Of a stretch of DNA of 64,000 bases, positions 9,658 to 17,952 are shown in pieces (position 1 is the stretch's first letter; the number at the start of each line of letters is the position of its first letter). The DNA is from Fen-1298 sp050015675 (GTDB taxonomy: Bacteria; Bacteroidota; Ignavibacteria; UBA10030), in assembly GCA_050015675.1 (NCBI GenBank), contig JBEKAY010000003.1:1-64000 (forward strand), written 5' to 3'. The notes under the pieces are model-generated. The model did no database searches. It was not told where the DNA came from and was given only the letters and a program-made list of their open reading frames with translations. The translations under genes and the position numbers were made by a program.

Positions 9658-10038
9658 TTGAAAAAAAAGGTTGGCTTGTGGATTGACCATACGAAGGCTG
9701 TGATTTTTAGTCTGGCAAACGAAGGAGCTGTAATAAAACGAATATCATCGGAATTGGAAACAAATGTCCGGTTCTCCGCGGGGGCACAAAAGGAGTCGGT
9801 GGAAGAGCATGGAGACAAGCGTTTAACTGAACATCTGAGCAATTACTATGATGAAGTACTTTCGTATATCCGTGATGCGGAATCTATTTTGATCTTCGGT
9901 CCTGGCGAGGCAAAGGGTGAGCTCAAGAAAAGGCTTGAAAGTAGAAAACTCCATCAGAAGGTTGTAGGCTTTGAAACAGTTGACAAGATGACAGATAACC
10001 AGATCGTTACAAAAGTTCGGCAACGCTTTCTGAAATAG
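9658..10038 (+). CDS. eRF1-domain-like small protein
   Basis: The open frame extends back to 9565, but TTG 9658 has GGAAAGG at a good distance and starts the conserved part: KKKVGLWIDHTKAVIFSL. The product is 126 residues. Other recognisable stretches are YYDEVLSYIRDAESILIFGP and GEAKGELKKRLESR, which resemble the C-terminal (L7Ae-like) domain of bacterial and archaeal eRF1-type proteins. Such proteins are often found beside stress genes and may bind ribosomes, but function is unproven. Here it precedes an ECF sigma gene, a YihY protein and a YtxH-like gene, a set that looks like a stress-response neighbourhood. Confidence 0.65.
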   Translation: MKKKVGLWIDHTKAVIFSLANEGAVIKRISSELETNVRFSAGAQKESVEEHGDKRLTEHLSNYYDEVLSYIRDAESILIFGPGEAKGELKKRLESRKLHQKVVGFETVDKMTDNQIVTKVRQRFLK

Positions 10039-10477
10039 AATCTGCTTGTCTGTGGCGAGATATATCTTTTGCTGAATTTGCCATAATGTATCATAATTGA
10101 TTCTACTTAGAATCGGCATTTCATATAGCGGGGGCGCATCATTTCGTTCAGTCACAACTCCTTTAATCAGAGTTTTTAAAATGGCTTTGGAATAGGGTAG
10201 ACTATGGAGCTATCCTTAACTCTTCATTCCTCATTTTTACAATAATATTAATTATGGCTGACTTCTTCCACTCCACTAAAAAATATTAGCCTCCCAAAAG
10301 AATTAATTCCTTTTTCATCCTTTCGATCTATTTCCATTTTACAGAATCATTGACATGTTTTTAACGCTGTCAGAGGGAATCATCCCCTACCGAAATCAAA
10401 TAGATTTCAAGGATGAGGGAAATAATAGTGTAACGTAATTACCGAATCGTGCAATTAAAAAAGAGAGGACACACGCG
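10039..10477. other. Intergenic region with hairpin and repeats
   Basis: About 440 bp before the ECF sigma gene. It contains a small hairpin GATTC/GAATC (10099-10114), TAGCGGGGGC (10126-10135) and R1 copy 2 (10282-10350). I see no gene. The promoter of the sigma gene must lie here, but I cannot place it. Confidence 0.6.
10282..10350. repeat. Dispersed 69-bp repeat R1, copy 2
   Basis: Identical to copy 1 over AAAGAATTAATTCCTTTTTC and the following CATCCTTTCG, with matching ends (AATAT at the left, AATCAT at the right). It lies 127 bp upstream of the ECF sigma gene start. Confidence 0.75.
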
Positions 10478-11101
10478 ATGATGAATCGTCATAATTTTGA
10501 ACAAACGGCTCTCCCACATATGACTGTTCTACACACTTACGCAATCCATCTGACTATGAATTCCGAAAATGCGAAAGATTTGCTGCAAGAGACGTACCTC
10601 AAAACATATAGATTCTGGGGCAATTTTGAAAACGGAACGAATATCAAGGCATGGTTATATTGTATCATGAAGAATTCCTTCATCAACCTCTATAGAAAAG
10701 AAACCAGAGAGCCGAAAAAGGTAGAATATAAAGAATATCACTTGCCGTATAACACAATACAAGAAACATCGTTCGCCCATAAACATATGATAGAAAAATC
10801 TTATGATGAAATATTTGGTGACGAGATTGCACGTTCCCTTGAATCGCTAAATGATTCTTTCAGGAACATCCTCATTCTCAGCGATATTGAGGGGCTTAGC
10901 TATGAGGAAATCGCAAACACTATTGATTGTCCGATAGGTACCGTACGATCCCGCCTGCATAGGGGTCGAAAACTTTTAAAGAAAAAACTTTTCAATTATG
11001 CCAGAGATAATAGATATATCCCAAAAGGGGCTCAGTGTAAAGATTTCGTGCGAACACATGTCCCGCCAAAAAATGGCAATATTCATTCCCCGAGAGATTA
11101 A
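10478..11101 (+). CDS. ECF-type RNA polymerase sigma factor
   Basis: 207 residues, starting at the first of two ATGs after GAGAGGA. Region 2 is clear: AKDLLQETYLKTYRFWGNFE and NIKAWLYCIMKNSFINLYRK. Region 4 is a helix-turn-helix: SDIEGLSYEEIANTIDCPIG followed by TVRSRLHRGRKLLK. It should redirect RNA polymerase to a specific promoter set. No anti-sigma gene follows; the next genes are a 57-residue membrane protein and a YihY protein. The last codons overlap R1 copy 3, so the approximately 30-residue tail after region 4 may have been changed by the repeat. R1 copies lie on both sides of this gene. Confidence 0.9.
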   Translation: MMNRHNFEQTALPHMTVLHTYAIHLTMNSENAKDLLQETYLKTYRFWGNFENGTNIKAWLYCIMKNSFINLYRKETREPKKVEYKEYHLPYNTIQETSFAHKHMIEKSYDEIFGDEIARSLESLNDSFRNILILSDIEGLSYEEIANTIDCPIGTVRSRLHRGRKLLKKKLFNYARDNRYIPKGAQCKDFVRTHVPPKNGNIHSPRD

Positions 11102-11145
11102 TCCCTTTTTCATCCTTTTGGGCTATACCAGTTTGTATAAATCAT
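11078..11145. repeat. Dispersed repeat R1, copy 3, overlapping the ECF gene end
   Basis: 68 bp with core GATTAATCCCTTTTTCATCC, ending in AAATCAT. It covers the final eight codons of the ECF sigma gene, so sigma gene and repeat share sequence. It is in the same orientation as copy 2, giving direct repeats about 800 bp apart around the sigma gene. Confidence 0.7.
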
Positions 11146-11378
11146 GAGTATTCTTTTCTATGGTAAAAGAGAAGAGAAAGAATTATTTCGTTCTCGATGG
11201 GGGAGAGAATGTTCGTTTTCAAGCATGAACTTTGAATTATTGGAACTTTAAGGAAGATGCATCGTGAACCGGAACATAAAGTTGATGAATATACCATACA
11301 CGTCTCGATAATAATGAGGTTGCGCTGTGGTTCGCCACTGCGTTGAAAAACTAAAGCAAGAAAGAAAGGATACTCGTT
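11146..11378. other. Intergenic region after R1 copy 3
   Basis: About 230 bp between the repeat and the small membrane protein gene. I see no additional gene or clear promoter. Confidence 0.4.
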
Positions 11379-11552
11379 ATGTCTTACGTACTTTACGTCG
11401 TTGGATTTGTGATCGTAATCGGTGGATTAATTTACGGTGCCGTCTTGTTGCATGTACCCTCACAGTGGATTATAGTTGGTTCAGTCGTACTATTAGGCCT
11501 CGCGATTTTAACGGGTGTCAAGGCGACACGTCAAAAGGATCCGATTAACTAA
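11379..11552 (+). CDS. 57-residue two-helix membrane protein
   Basis: A short gene from ATG 11379 to TAA 11550-11552, with AGAAAGGA upstream as ribosome site. The product starts MSYVLYVVGFVIVIGGLIYG, continues with AVLLHVPSQW, and has a second hydrophobic helix IIVGSVVLLGLAILTGVKA before a charged tail TRQKDPIN. Two membrane helices with a short connecting loop are evident. I recall similar small proteins in Bacteroidota but know of no function. It lies 79 bp before the YihY gene and is probably co-transcribed with it. Confidence 0.7.
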   Translation: MSYVLYVVGFVIVIGGLIYGAVLLHVPSQWIIVGSVVLLGLAILTGVKATRQKDPIN

Positions 11553-11631
11553 TCGTATTGTTCGAAAACTTTTCTCGCCTGTTATCAATTGGTACAAGTA
11601 CGTAAGATAAACGTCAGATGCTCGCGGTGTT

Positions 11632-12546
11632 ATGAAAACTTTTCGCCTGAAAAATATCTGGTTGTTACTGAAGGATTCTGCAATTGCCTGGGATGATGAC
11701 AACATCGGACAGCAAGGTGCGGCATTATCGTTCTTTACAGTATTCTCGCTTTCTCCGCTGCTTATCCTTGTGGTCGTGCTTTCAAGTTTCGGATTCGGCC
11801 GAGAAGCGGCAAGTGGACATCTTGTCTCTCAAATTCGCGGACTGATCGGAATCGAAGGAGCGCAGTTAGTCCAAAGTTTGATTACAAATGCATACCAATC
11901 CCAATCAAATGCTCTGGCAGCATTTTTCAGTGCCATCATGCTTTTGCTGGGAGCATCGGGAGTATTCATACAACTGCGAAATTCGCTTAATACAATCTGG
12001 CGCGTTGAGCTAAAGCCAATAGGTACTATCCAATCGTTCCTTCGGGTCCACCTCCTCTCATTTGCTATGATACTGGGGATAGGTTTCCTTCTCCTGGTGT
12101 CGCTTATCCTGAGTACAGTTCTAACAGCTATGAGTACTTACCTGAGTAGCTTCCTTACTGTCTTTAGGGGTATGATGAGACTTCTTGATTTTATAATATC
12201 ATTTATGGGGATCACTATATTGTTCGCCCTCATATTCAAATTCATTCCAGCCGTAACTTTGAAATGGAAGGATGCCTGGATAGGTGCCGCAGTAACCTCT
12301 CTCCTGTTTTCAATCGGCAGACTTGTCATAGGAATGTATCTGGGCAACAGTGCTCTGGGCTCCACATTCGGTGCAGCGAGCTCGCTTGTTATCTTCATGA
12401 TGTGGGTGTTTTATTCTTCTCAAATCGTTCTCTTTGGTGCTGAATTCACTCGTTTATATTCCATGAGATTCGGTTCCAATATTCTCCCAGGCGCGAACGC
12501 GGTTCAAGTTGTGAAAAGTACATTGAATCCGAAGAAACACCGGTGA
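11632..12546 (+). CDS. YihY/BrkB family inner-membrane protein
   Basis: 304 residues, within the usual family length. The N-terminal signature WDDDNIGQQGAALSFFTVFS is followed by SPLLILVVVLSSFGFG, and a later segment MLLLGASGVFIQLRNSLNTI is characteristic of the YihY (UPF0761) family. Six hydrophobic segments are visible. C-terminal markers are SLLFSIGRLVIGMYLGNSA and GAASSLVIFMMWVFYSSQIV, then LFGAEFTRLY. The family is widespread, with no settled biochemical role; the older RNase BN label was withdrawn. It sits with an ECF sigma factor, a small membrane protein and a YtxH-like gene, a set suggestive of envelope stress. Confidence 0.9.
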   Translation: MKTFRLKNIWLLLKDSAIAWDDDNIGQQGAALSFFTVFSLSPLLILVVVLSSFGFGREAASGHLVSQIRGLIGIEGAQLVQSLITNAYQSQSNALAAFFSAIMLLLGASGVFIQLRNSLNTIWRVELKPIGTIQSFLRVHLLSFAMILGIGFLLLVSLILSTVLTAMSTYLSSFLTVFRGMMRLLDFIISFMGITILFALIFKFIPAVTLKWKDAWIGAAVTSLLFSIGRLVIGMYLGNSALGSTFGAASSLVIFMMWVFYSSQIVLFGAEFTRLYSMRFGSNILPGANAVQVVKSTLNPKKHR

Positions 12547-12684
12547 CTAAGGAGAAAGGGAAGAAGGTTATTGCATAAACAGTGCAGGATCGGTAAGTGA
12601 AGAATTAAATTTGTCATATCATATTTTCAATAAAATCGGATGTAAGTTGCAATAAACAAAAGTCACTAATAGAGGAGTGAAACA

Positions 12685-12907
12685 ATGAGATCGAGTAAAA
12701 TAATGATAGGTATTGTCGCCGGTGCCGTTGCTGGGAGTATTGTTCTCTCCTGCAAAAGGGTCTGTCACAAGAAAGAGGATAGCCAGAAGATGTACAGATT
12801 ATGCTGGAGATGCAAAGGAAAAGCTCAACGAATATGTCGATGCTATAACTGAAGAATATAACACCATCAAAGATAGTGCTATGGATTTGGTCCGTAAGGG
12901 GAAATAG
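12685..12907 (+). pseudogene. YtxH-domain protein gene with a frameshift
   Basis: ATG 12685 follows AGAGGAG and reads MRSSKIMIGIVAGAVAGSIV, a typical YtxH membrane anchor. The family then continues with a FAPxKGSxTRKKI-type sequence, which is found here only in the +1 frame: LFSPAKGSVTRKRIARR, then DAKEKLNEYVDAITEEYN, ending at TAG 12905-12907. Read without a shift, the first frame stops early in a Cys-rich nonsense tail. The break lies between about 12735 and 12750. It may be a real frameshift mutation, a sequencing error or programmed slippage. The parts together would give about 73 residues. YtxH proteins are small, general-stress-associated and of unknown mechanism. Confidence 0.65.
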
Positions 12908-12963
12908 AAAGCCCGTCTCTATACTTGCTTTGACCATAGAAGGAATATCTTCCTGATATCTTT

Positions 12964-15900
12964 TTGAAAGACCATAAGACAAAAATATTTGTACGCCGCG
13001 CCATCAAGATTGTTTTATGGATATTCGCAGGCATACTGGGTTTGATCATCCTCGCCGTGGCGGCGCTGCAGTTCCCCGGGGTACAGCACTATATTGCGCA
13101 GAAGGTACTCTCATCGATATCGGAAAAAACTCATACTCGTATCGAGGTTGGTTCGGTCAACATCGCCTTCACGCACTCCGTCGTTCTGCAAAACCTATTT
13201 GTTGAAAGTTTCCGGCGGGACACGTTGTTGTCAATTCAAACTCTGGCAGTGGATGTGAACCTGTTTGGACTTCTCTCACACAACATCAATTTAACTCATG
13301 TACGGGTTGACTCGCTCACTGCCCACATCGCCCGCACAGTACCAGACAGCAGCTTCAATTTCGATTCCATCATTCGCGCATTCAGCTCCAATTCAACTGC
13401 TGCTCATACTGCTCCCGATACATCTGCAGGGCCGGGTTGGAAAATCCGGTTTGGCAGATTGAGTCTCAACGGCGTCCAAGGTACATACGATGACGAGGTG
13501 AGTGGACTGATTCTGCGCCTTCAGCTCGGCACACTGGAAGCCTCGCTCAATAATTTTAATATCGAAAAGAAGCAGTTCCGCGTCGACGAATTATCTCTTG
13601 CGAATACTCACGCGAGTGTTATACAAACAAAAGAATCACCGTCCGATGAATCAAAATCTGCAGACGTCGACCTCGGGGTCGGAGCCTTTTCGCTGACGAA
13701 GGTTTATTTCGTTTATGAAAACACCGTAACGGGAGAACGCTACGGCGTTGATCTTGGAGCGTCGGCTCTCCTTGCGGAGAAGGTCGATCTCCCATCGCAT
13801 CATATCGCGGTCAAGAATCTCCTGCTCGAAAACACAAACGTTGTTATCGTACCGTCGAAAAGGAAAGAGAATAAAACAGAATATTCCGGTGCTGCTGTGT
13901 TGCCTTGGGTTATCAGCCTTGATCACCTGATTCTTAGAGGCAACAGCGCCCAATATGACATTCAAGGTACGGCAAAAACAAAAGGTCTGGATCAGAACCA
14001 TCTCCGGCTTGATGGCCTGACTATGCGGGCAGAAAATTTATACTATAGTGAAAATCGCATGAGGGCAGACATCGGTCATACATCCTTTCGGGAGCATTCT
14101 GGACTTGAATTGCATGAACTATCGGGAGGATTCTTGTTTGACTCTCTCCATGCGCAGGTCACGGACTTCATGGTGGAAACTGCGACGAGCCGCATTCGAC
14201 AGAATATTCATCTCAATTACTCTTCACTCTCCGCACTCAAAAACCTCCCTGGAACAGTGAAGGTGAATGCGACAATCGACGATTCTCACCTCGCCATTTC
14301 TGATTTGCTTTTATTTCTCCCTTCTCTTCCGATAAGGAACACACCGGGTGCGTCGATACGATTCTCTTCCCGACTCTCAGGGCTTGTAGGGAACTTACAA
14401 GTGGAGGAGTTCAGAGTTGCGGCGGGCGATTCCACCACGATCGATCTCACCGGTTCAATCCGCGGATTACCGGAGGCAGAGACTGCGTACTATGATGTGA
14501 ACCTGCATCGCTTTTCTTCCGGTCGGAATGACATTCAGGCGCTTGTTGTTGATACATTACTGCCAAAGAATATAGTTTTGCCTACTTCCATGAAAATGAG
14601 CGGAAACTTCAAGGGCACATTGAAGAATTTCTCCGCTTCAACTGTTATCGCGACCAACATCGGAAGCTTGAAGGGAAACGCGGCATTGATTTCCGGTAAA
14701 GGACCCAGCTCAAATTCCAGTCGATGGAAAACAGATGTCATCGTTGAGGAGTTCGATGTCGGTTCGCTTCTGGGCGATCCGGAAACATTCGGCCCGGTTT
14801 CGTTGAAGGCATCCGCCATAGGAACGGGATTAAACAAAGATGACATCAAAGCAAAGCTGAACGTTGAGGTGGAAAAAGCGGTAGTAAACGGGTATCCATA
14901 CCGGAGACTCTCAATCGATGGAACTGCCGGAGCAAAAATGTTCGAAGGGAGGGCCGAGATTCAGGATTCAAACCTCGCGTTCATTTTCAACGGCACCGTC
15001 AACATGAGCAAAGAGAATCAGACGAACAAATTCACACTCGATCTGAAAGGCGCTGACCTGCGCCGGCTCAACTTCACCTCCGATGACATTCGGATATCAG
15101 GTATCATAAAATCCGATTTTATAGGAGAGGACATAAACGATATCAACGGCAACATCGATATTCGTCATATTGTGATCGTCAAAAACAACAAACGGTATAC
15201 TATAGATTCCCTTGTCTATGTATCTGTAATCATAGAAGAGCAAACCCATATCAGTGTAGCGTCCACAATCTTCGCAGGGCAATTCGATGGCACAATCGTT
15301 CCCGGTCAATTGCCGGAAGTGTTGAAAGAACATTTTGATCATTATTTCATGCTGCAGGGAATACAACATAAGAGGAATCTAAAGGCACAGGCTTTTTCGT
15401 TTCACATATCCATCCGCGATCCGTCCACTATCACCGAAGTATTCTTTCCGGAACTCCGCCGGCTTTCGGCAGGAACCATTGAAGGCAATTTCGATAGCGG
15501 CAAAAAGAACCTGAATGCGAATATTGGCATCCACGGGATTGAATATAACAATGTTACGGTCGATAGCCTTATTATCAAGGTCACATCAGATCCCGATCTG
15601 CTGCAGGCAACATTGCGGGTGAGATCAATATCTGATTCGACGTTTCGGGTAACGAATCTTCAACTTACCGGTAAGGCTGGACACGACAGTATTGATGTTG
15701 CATTACAGAGTACCCGCAATGACGGCTTCACAAAAATTTCTCTTGCAGGAATATTCAATAGTCTCCCGAATGGATACAAGTTTCGATTCAATACCGATGG
15801 AATTGTGTTTCAAAACCTTCCGTGGATTGTTCCTTCTGACAATGAGCTGCTCTTTGGCAAGAACCAGTTTATTGCACACAATGTCGTGTTGCGGGGCGCG

Positions 15901-17952
15901 GGGCAATCCCTCTCTCTTAAAAGTACGGATGAGAAGAACGAACGCTCACCGTTGAAGATTGAATTCAACGATTTTGATCTTGCCACGTTATCACAAGTGG
16001 TTGAGCGCGAGAGCGAGTTGCTTGGTGGAACTCTCAATGGGAATGTTGTATTACAGAATCTAGAAAAACAGATGGCATTCACGTCTGACCTCACAATTAA
16101 AGACTTCAGCTTCTATCAAAGGCACGTAGGTGATATCGCTCTGCATGCAAACAACCAAACGCAAAATGTTTACGATGTAAACATGGACATTGCCGGTAAT
16201 GGGAACCAAATTGCCATGCAAGGAAAATACCGGAGTGAAGTGGGCGGGAGTGATTTGGATCTGAAATTTGATTTCACCAAAATGAATCTTGCCAGTATTG
16301 AACCTTTTACATTTGGCAGCGTACAGCGTCTTTCAGGTACAATGACAGGCGGATTACATATGACGGGTACAATAAAGAAGCCTTCCATAAGCGGGGAGTT
16401 GAATTTTACCAACGCTGCATTCAATCCGACATTCCTGGATACATACCTGCATCTCAACAATGGCAAGATAGTGATTGATGCTCAAGGAGTAGAATTCAGG
16501 TCTTTTGACCTTGTCGATACTCTTGGCAACGTAGCTTCATTGAGTGGTCATCTGTCTACCGAAGACTTCCGCAGCTACAGTTACGATTTGCAAGTGCACA
16601 CTGACAAGTTTCTTGTTTTGAACAAGCCCGCAAGTCGCGACGCTCTTTACTATGGCACAGTAATCCTCGACAGTGATATTTCCGTAAAAGGAAATCATAG
16701 AAGATTAATAGTTAGTATGCAGGCAGAATTGGACAAGGGAACCAATCTCGCAATAGTCTTGCCGGAATCAGAGCTCGCTGTGGAGGAGCGCCGTGGAATT
16801 GTAAGATTCATCGAAGTCAACACTGCTTCCAACTCTATTATGTCTCGACAGAATCCCGAAACAGAAAAAGATACTACGGGAGCGAAGTTTTCATCAATAG
16901 ACCTCACATCAAATATCACAGTGAACAAGGATTCCAAACTTCGAATATTGATCGATCCCATTGCAGGCGATTCACTGGTGATCCAGGGAGAAGCGACATT
17001 GAGCTTCACCATTGACCCGAGCGGAAAACTCACCCTCACGGGACGTTACGACATCGCCGGAGGGTCGTACCAACTTACGTTTGGGGATTTTATCAAGAAG
17101 GAATTCGCCATCGAAAAAGGAAGCAGCCTCACGTGGTTTGGATCGCCCTCTGAAGCTGACGTCGATATCACTGCGATGTACACGGTGAAAGCCGCGGCTC
17201 TGGATTTGATTCAAGATCAACTATCCGGCATAAGTCAGGAAGAACGTAACAAATACAAGCAAGTACTTCCCATTCAAGTCTACCTTATGATGAAAGGAAA
17301 ACTCCTGAAGCCGGATATTCACTTCAGGCTCGATCTTCCCCCAGACCAGCGCGGTGTGTTGAGTGGAACTGTTTACGCAAAACTTAATGAGTTGAATGGC
17401 CAGGAATCCGAACTCAATAAGCAAGTATTTGCACTTCTCGTATTGGGCAGGTTCATCGCAGAAAACCCACTAGCATCTGTGGGTGGAAACGGGGAGCTTT
17501 CCGATTTTGCTCGTTCAAGTGCCAGCCAAATTCTCTCCGCGCAGCTGAACCGTTTATCTGAACAATACATTGCCGGCGCGAACCTCAATGTGGGTTTGGA
17601 TTCATATCAAGATTACTCTTCCGGTACTGCCGAAGGACGGACTCAATTGAAACTGGCTCTTTCAAAACAACTCTTCGATGAACGTGTGACCGTTCAGGTG
17701 GGAGGAAATGTGGACCTTGAGGGACGGCGTAGTCAGGAGAATTCGCTCAACAATTTTGCAGGTGATCTCAAAGTGTTGTACAAACTTACCGAGGATGGCC
17801 GCTGGCAGTTGCAGGTCTTCAGACAAAACTCATACGAAGGCGCTATTGACGGAGATATCACCAAGACAGGTGTTGGCGCCGTGTTTATGATCGATTTCGA
17901 CAAACTCTTCGGCATCACGCTCAAGCCGGTTCCTGATAAGGAAAAGAAATAA
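12964..17952 (+). CDS. tamB: TamB-like translocation and assembly module protein (DUF490)
   Basis: 1662 residues from a TTG start. A single N-terminal membrane anchor (about residues 16-38, VLWIFAGILGLIILAVAAL) is followed by a very long beta-rich periplasmic body of AsmA/TamB type (IEVGSVNIAFTHSVVLQNLF near the start). The C-terminal 350 residues are DUF490-like: TLSFTIDPSGKLTLTGRYDI, AGGSYQLTFGDFIKKEF, then VLPIQVYLMMKGKLLKPDIH and ALLVLGRFIAENP. TamB proteins bridge inner and outer membranes and help insert outer-membrane proteins or move lipids. The gene for its outer-membrane partner follows directly: the stop at 17950-17952 abuts ATG 17953, so the two are co-translated. Confidence 0.88.
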   Translation: MKDHKTKIFVRRAIKIVLWIFAGILGLIILAVAALQFPGVQHYIAQKVLSSISEKTHTRIEVGSVNIAFTHSVVLQNLFVESFRRDTLLSIQTLAVDVNLFGLLSHNINLTHVRVDSLTAHIARTVPDSSFNFDSIIRAFSSNSTAAHTAPDTSAGPGWKIRFGRLSLNGVQGTYDDEVSGLILRLQLGTLEASLNNFNIEKKQFRVDELSLANTHASVIQTKESPSDESKSADVDLGVGAFSLTKVYFVYENTVTGERYGVDLGASALLAEKVDLPSHHIAVKNLLLENTNVVIVPSKRKENKTEYSGAAVLPWVISLDHLILRGNSAQYDIQGTAKTKGLDQNHLRLDGLTMRAENLYYSENRMRADIGHTSFREHSGLELHELSGGFLFDSLHAQVTDFMVETATSRIRQNIHLNYSSLSALKNLPGTVKVNATIDDSHLAISDLLLFLPSLPIRNTPGASIRFSSRLSGLVGNLQVEEFRVAAGDSTTIDLTGSIRGLPEAETAYYDVNLHRFSSGRNDIQALVVDTLLPKNIVLPTSMKMSGNFKGTLKNFSASTVIATNIGSLKGNAALISGKGPSSNSSRWKTDVIVEEFDVGSLLGDPETFGPVSLKASAIGTGLNKDDIKAKLNVEVEKAVVNGYPYRRLSIDGTAGAKMFEGRAEIQDSNLAFIFNGTVNMSKENQTNKFTLDLKGADLRRLNFTSDDIRISGIIKSDFIGEDINDINGNIDIRHIVIVKNNKRYTIDSLVYVSVIIEEQTHISVASTIFAGQFDGTIVPGQLPEVLKEHFDHYFMLQGIQHKRNLKAQAFSFHISIRDPSTITEVFFPELRRLSAGTIEGNFDSGKKNLNANIGIHGIEYNNVTVDSLIIKVTSDPDLLQATLRVRSISDSTFRVTNLQLTGKAGHDSIDVALQSTRNDGFTKISLAGIFNSLPNGYKFRFNTDGIVFQNLPWIVPSDNELLFGKNQFIAHNVVLRGAGQSLSLKSTDEKNERSPLKIEFNDFDLATLSQVVERESELLGGTLNGNVVLQNLEKQMAFTSDLTIKDFSFYQRHVGDIALHANNQTQNVYDVNMDIAGNGNQIAMQGKYRSEVGGSDLDLKFDFTKMNLASIEPFTFGSVQRLSGTMTGGLHMTGTIKKPSISGELNFTNAAFNPTFLDTYLHLNNGKIVIDAQGVEFRSFDLVDTLGNVASLSGHLSTEDFRSYSYDLQVHTDKFLVLNKPASRDALYYGTVILDSDISVKGNHRRLIVSMQAELDKGTNLAIVLPESELAVEERRGIVRFIEVNTASNSIMSRQNPETEKDTTGAKFSSIDLTSNITVNKDSKLRILIDPIAGDSLVIQGEATLSFTIDPSGKLTLTGRYDIAGGSYQLTFGDFIKKEFAIEKGSSLTWFGSPSEADVDITAMYTVKAAALDLIQDQLSGISQEERNKYKQVLPIQVYLMMKGKLLKPDIHFRLDLPPDQRGVLSGTVYAKLNELNGQESELNKQVFALLVLGRFIAENPLASVGGNGELSDFARSSASQILSAQLNRLSEQYIAGANLNVGLDSYQDYSSGTAEGRTQLKLALSKQLFDERVTVQVGGNVDLEGRRSQENSLNNFAGDLKVLYKLTEDGRWQLQVFRQNSYEGAIDGDITKTGVGAVFMIDFDKLFGITLKPVPDKEKK

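Noticed and set aside
9823..10155. 110-codon open frame on the minus strand through an R2 motif
   Set aside because: Overlaps the end of the eRF1-like gene and a repeat; no ribosome site or recognisable domain.
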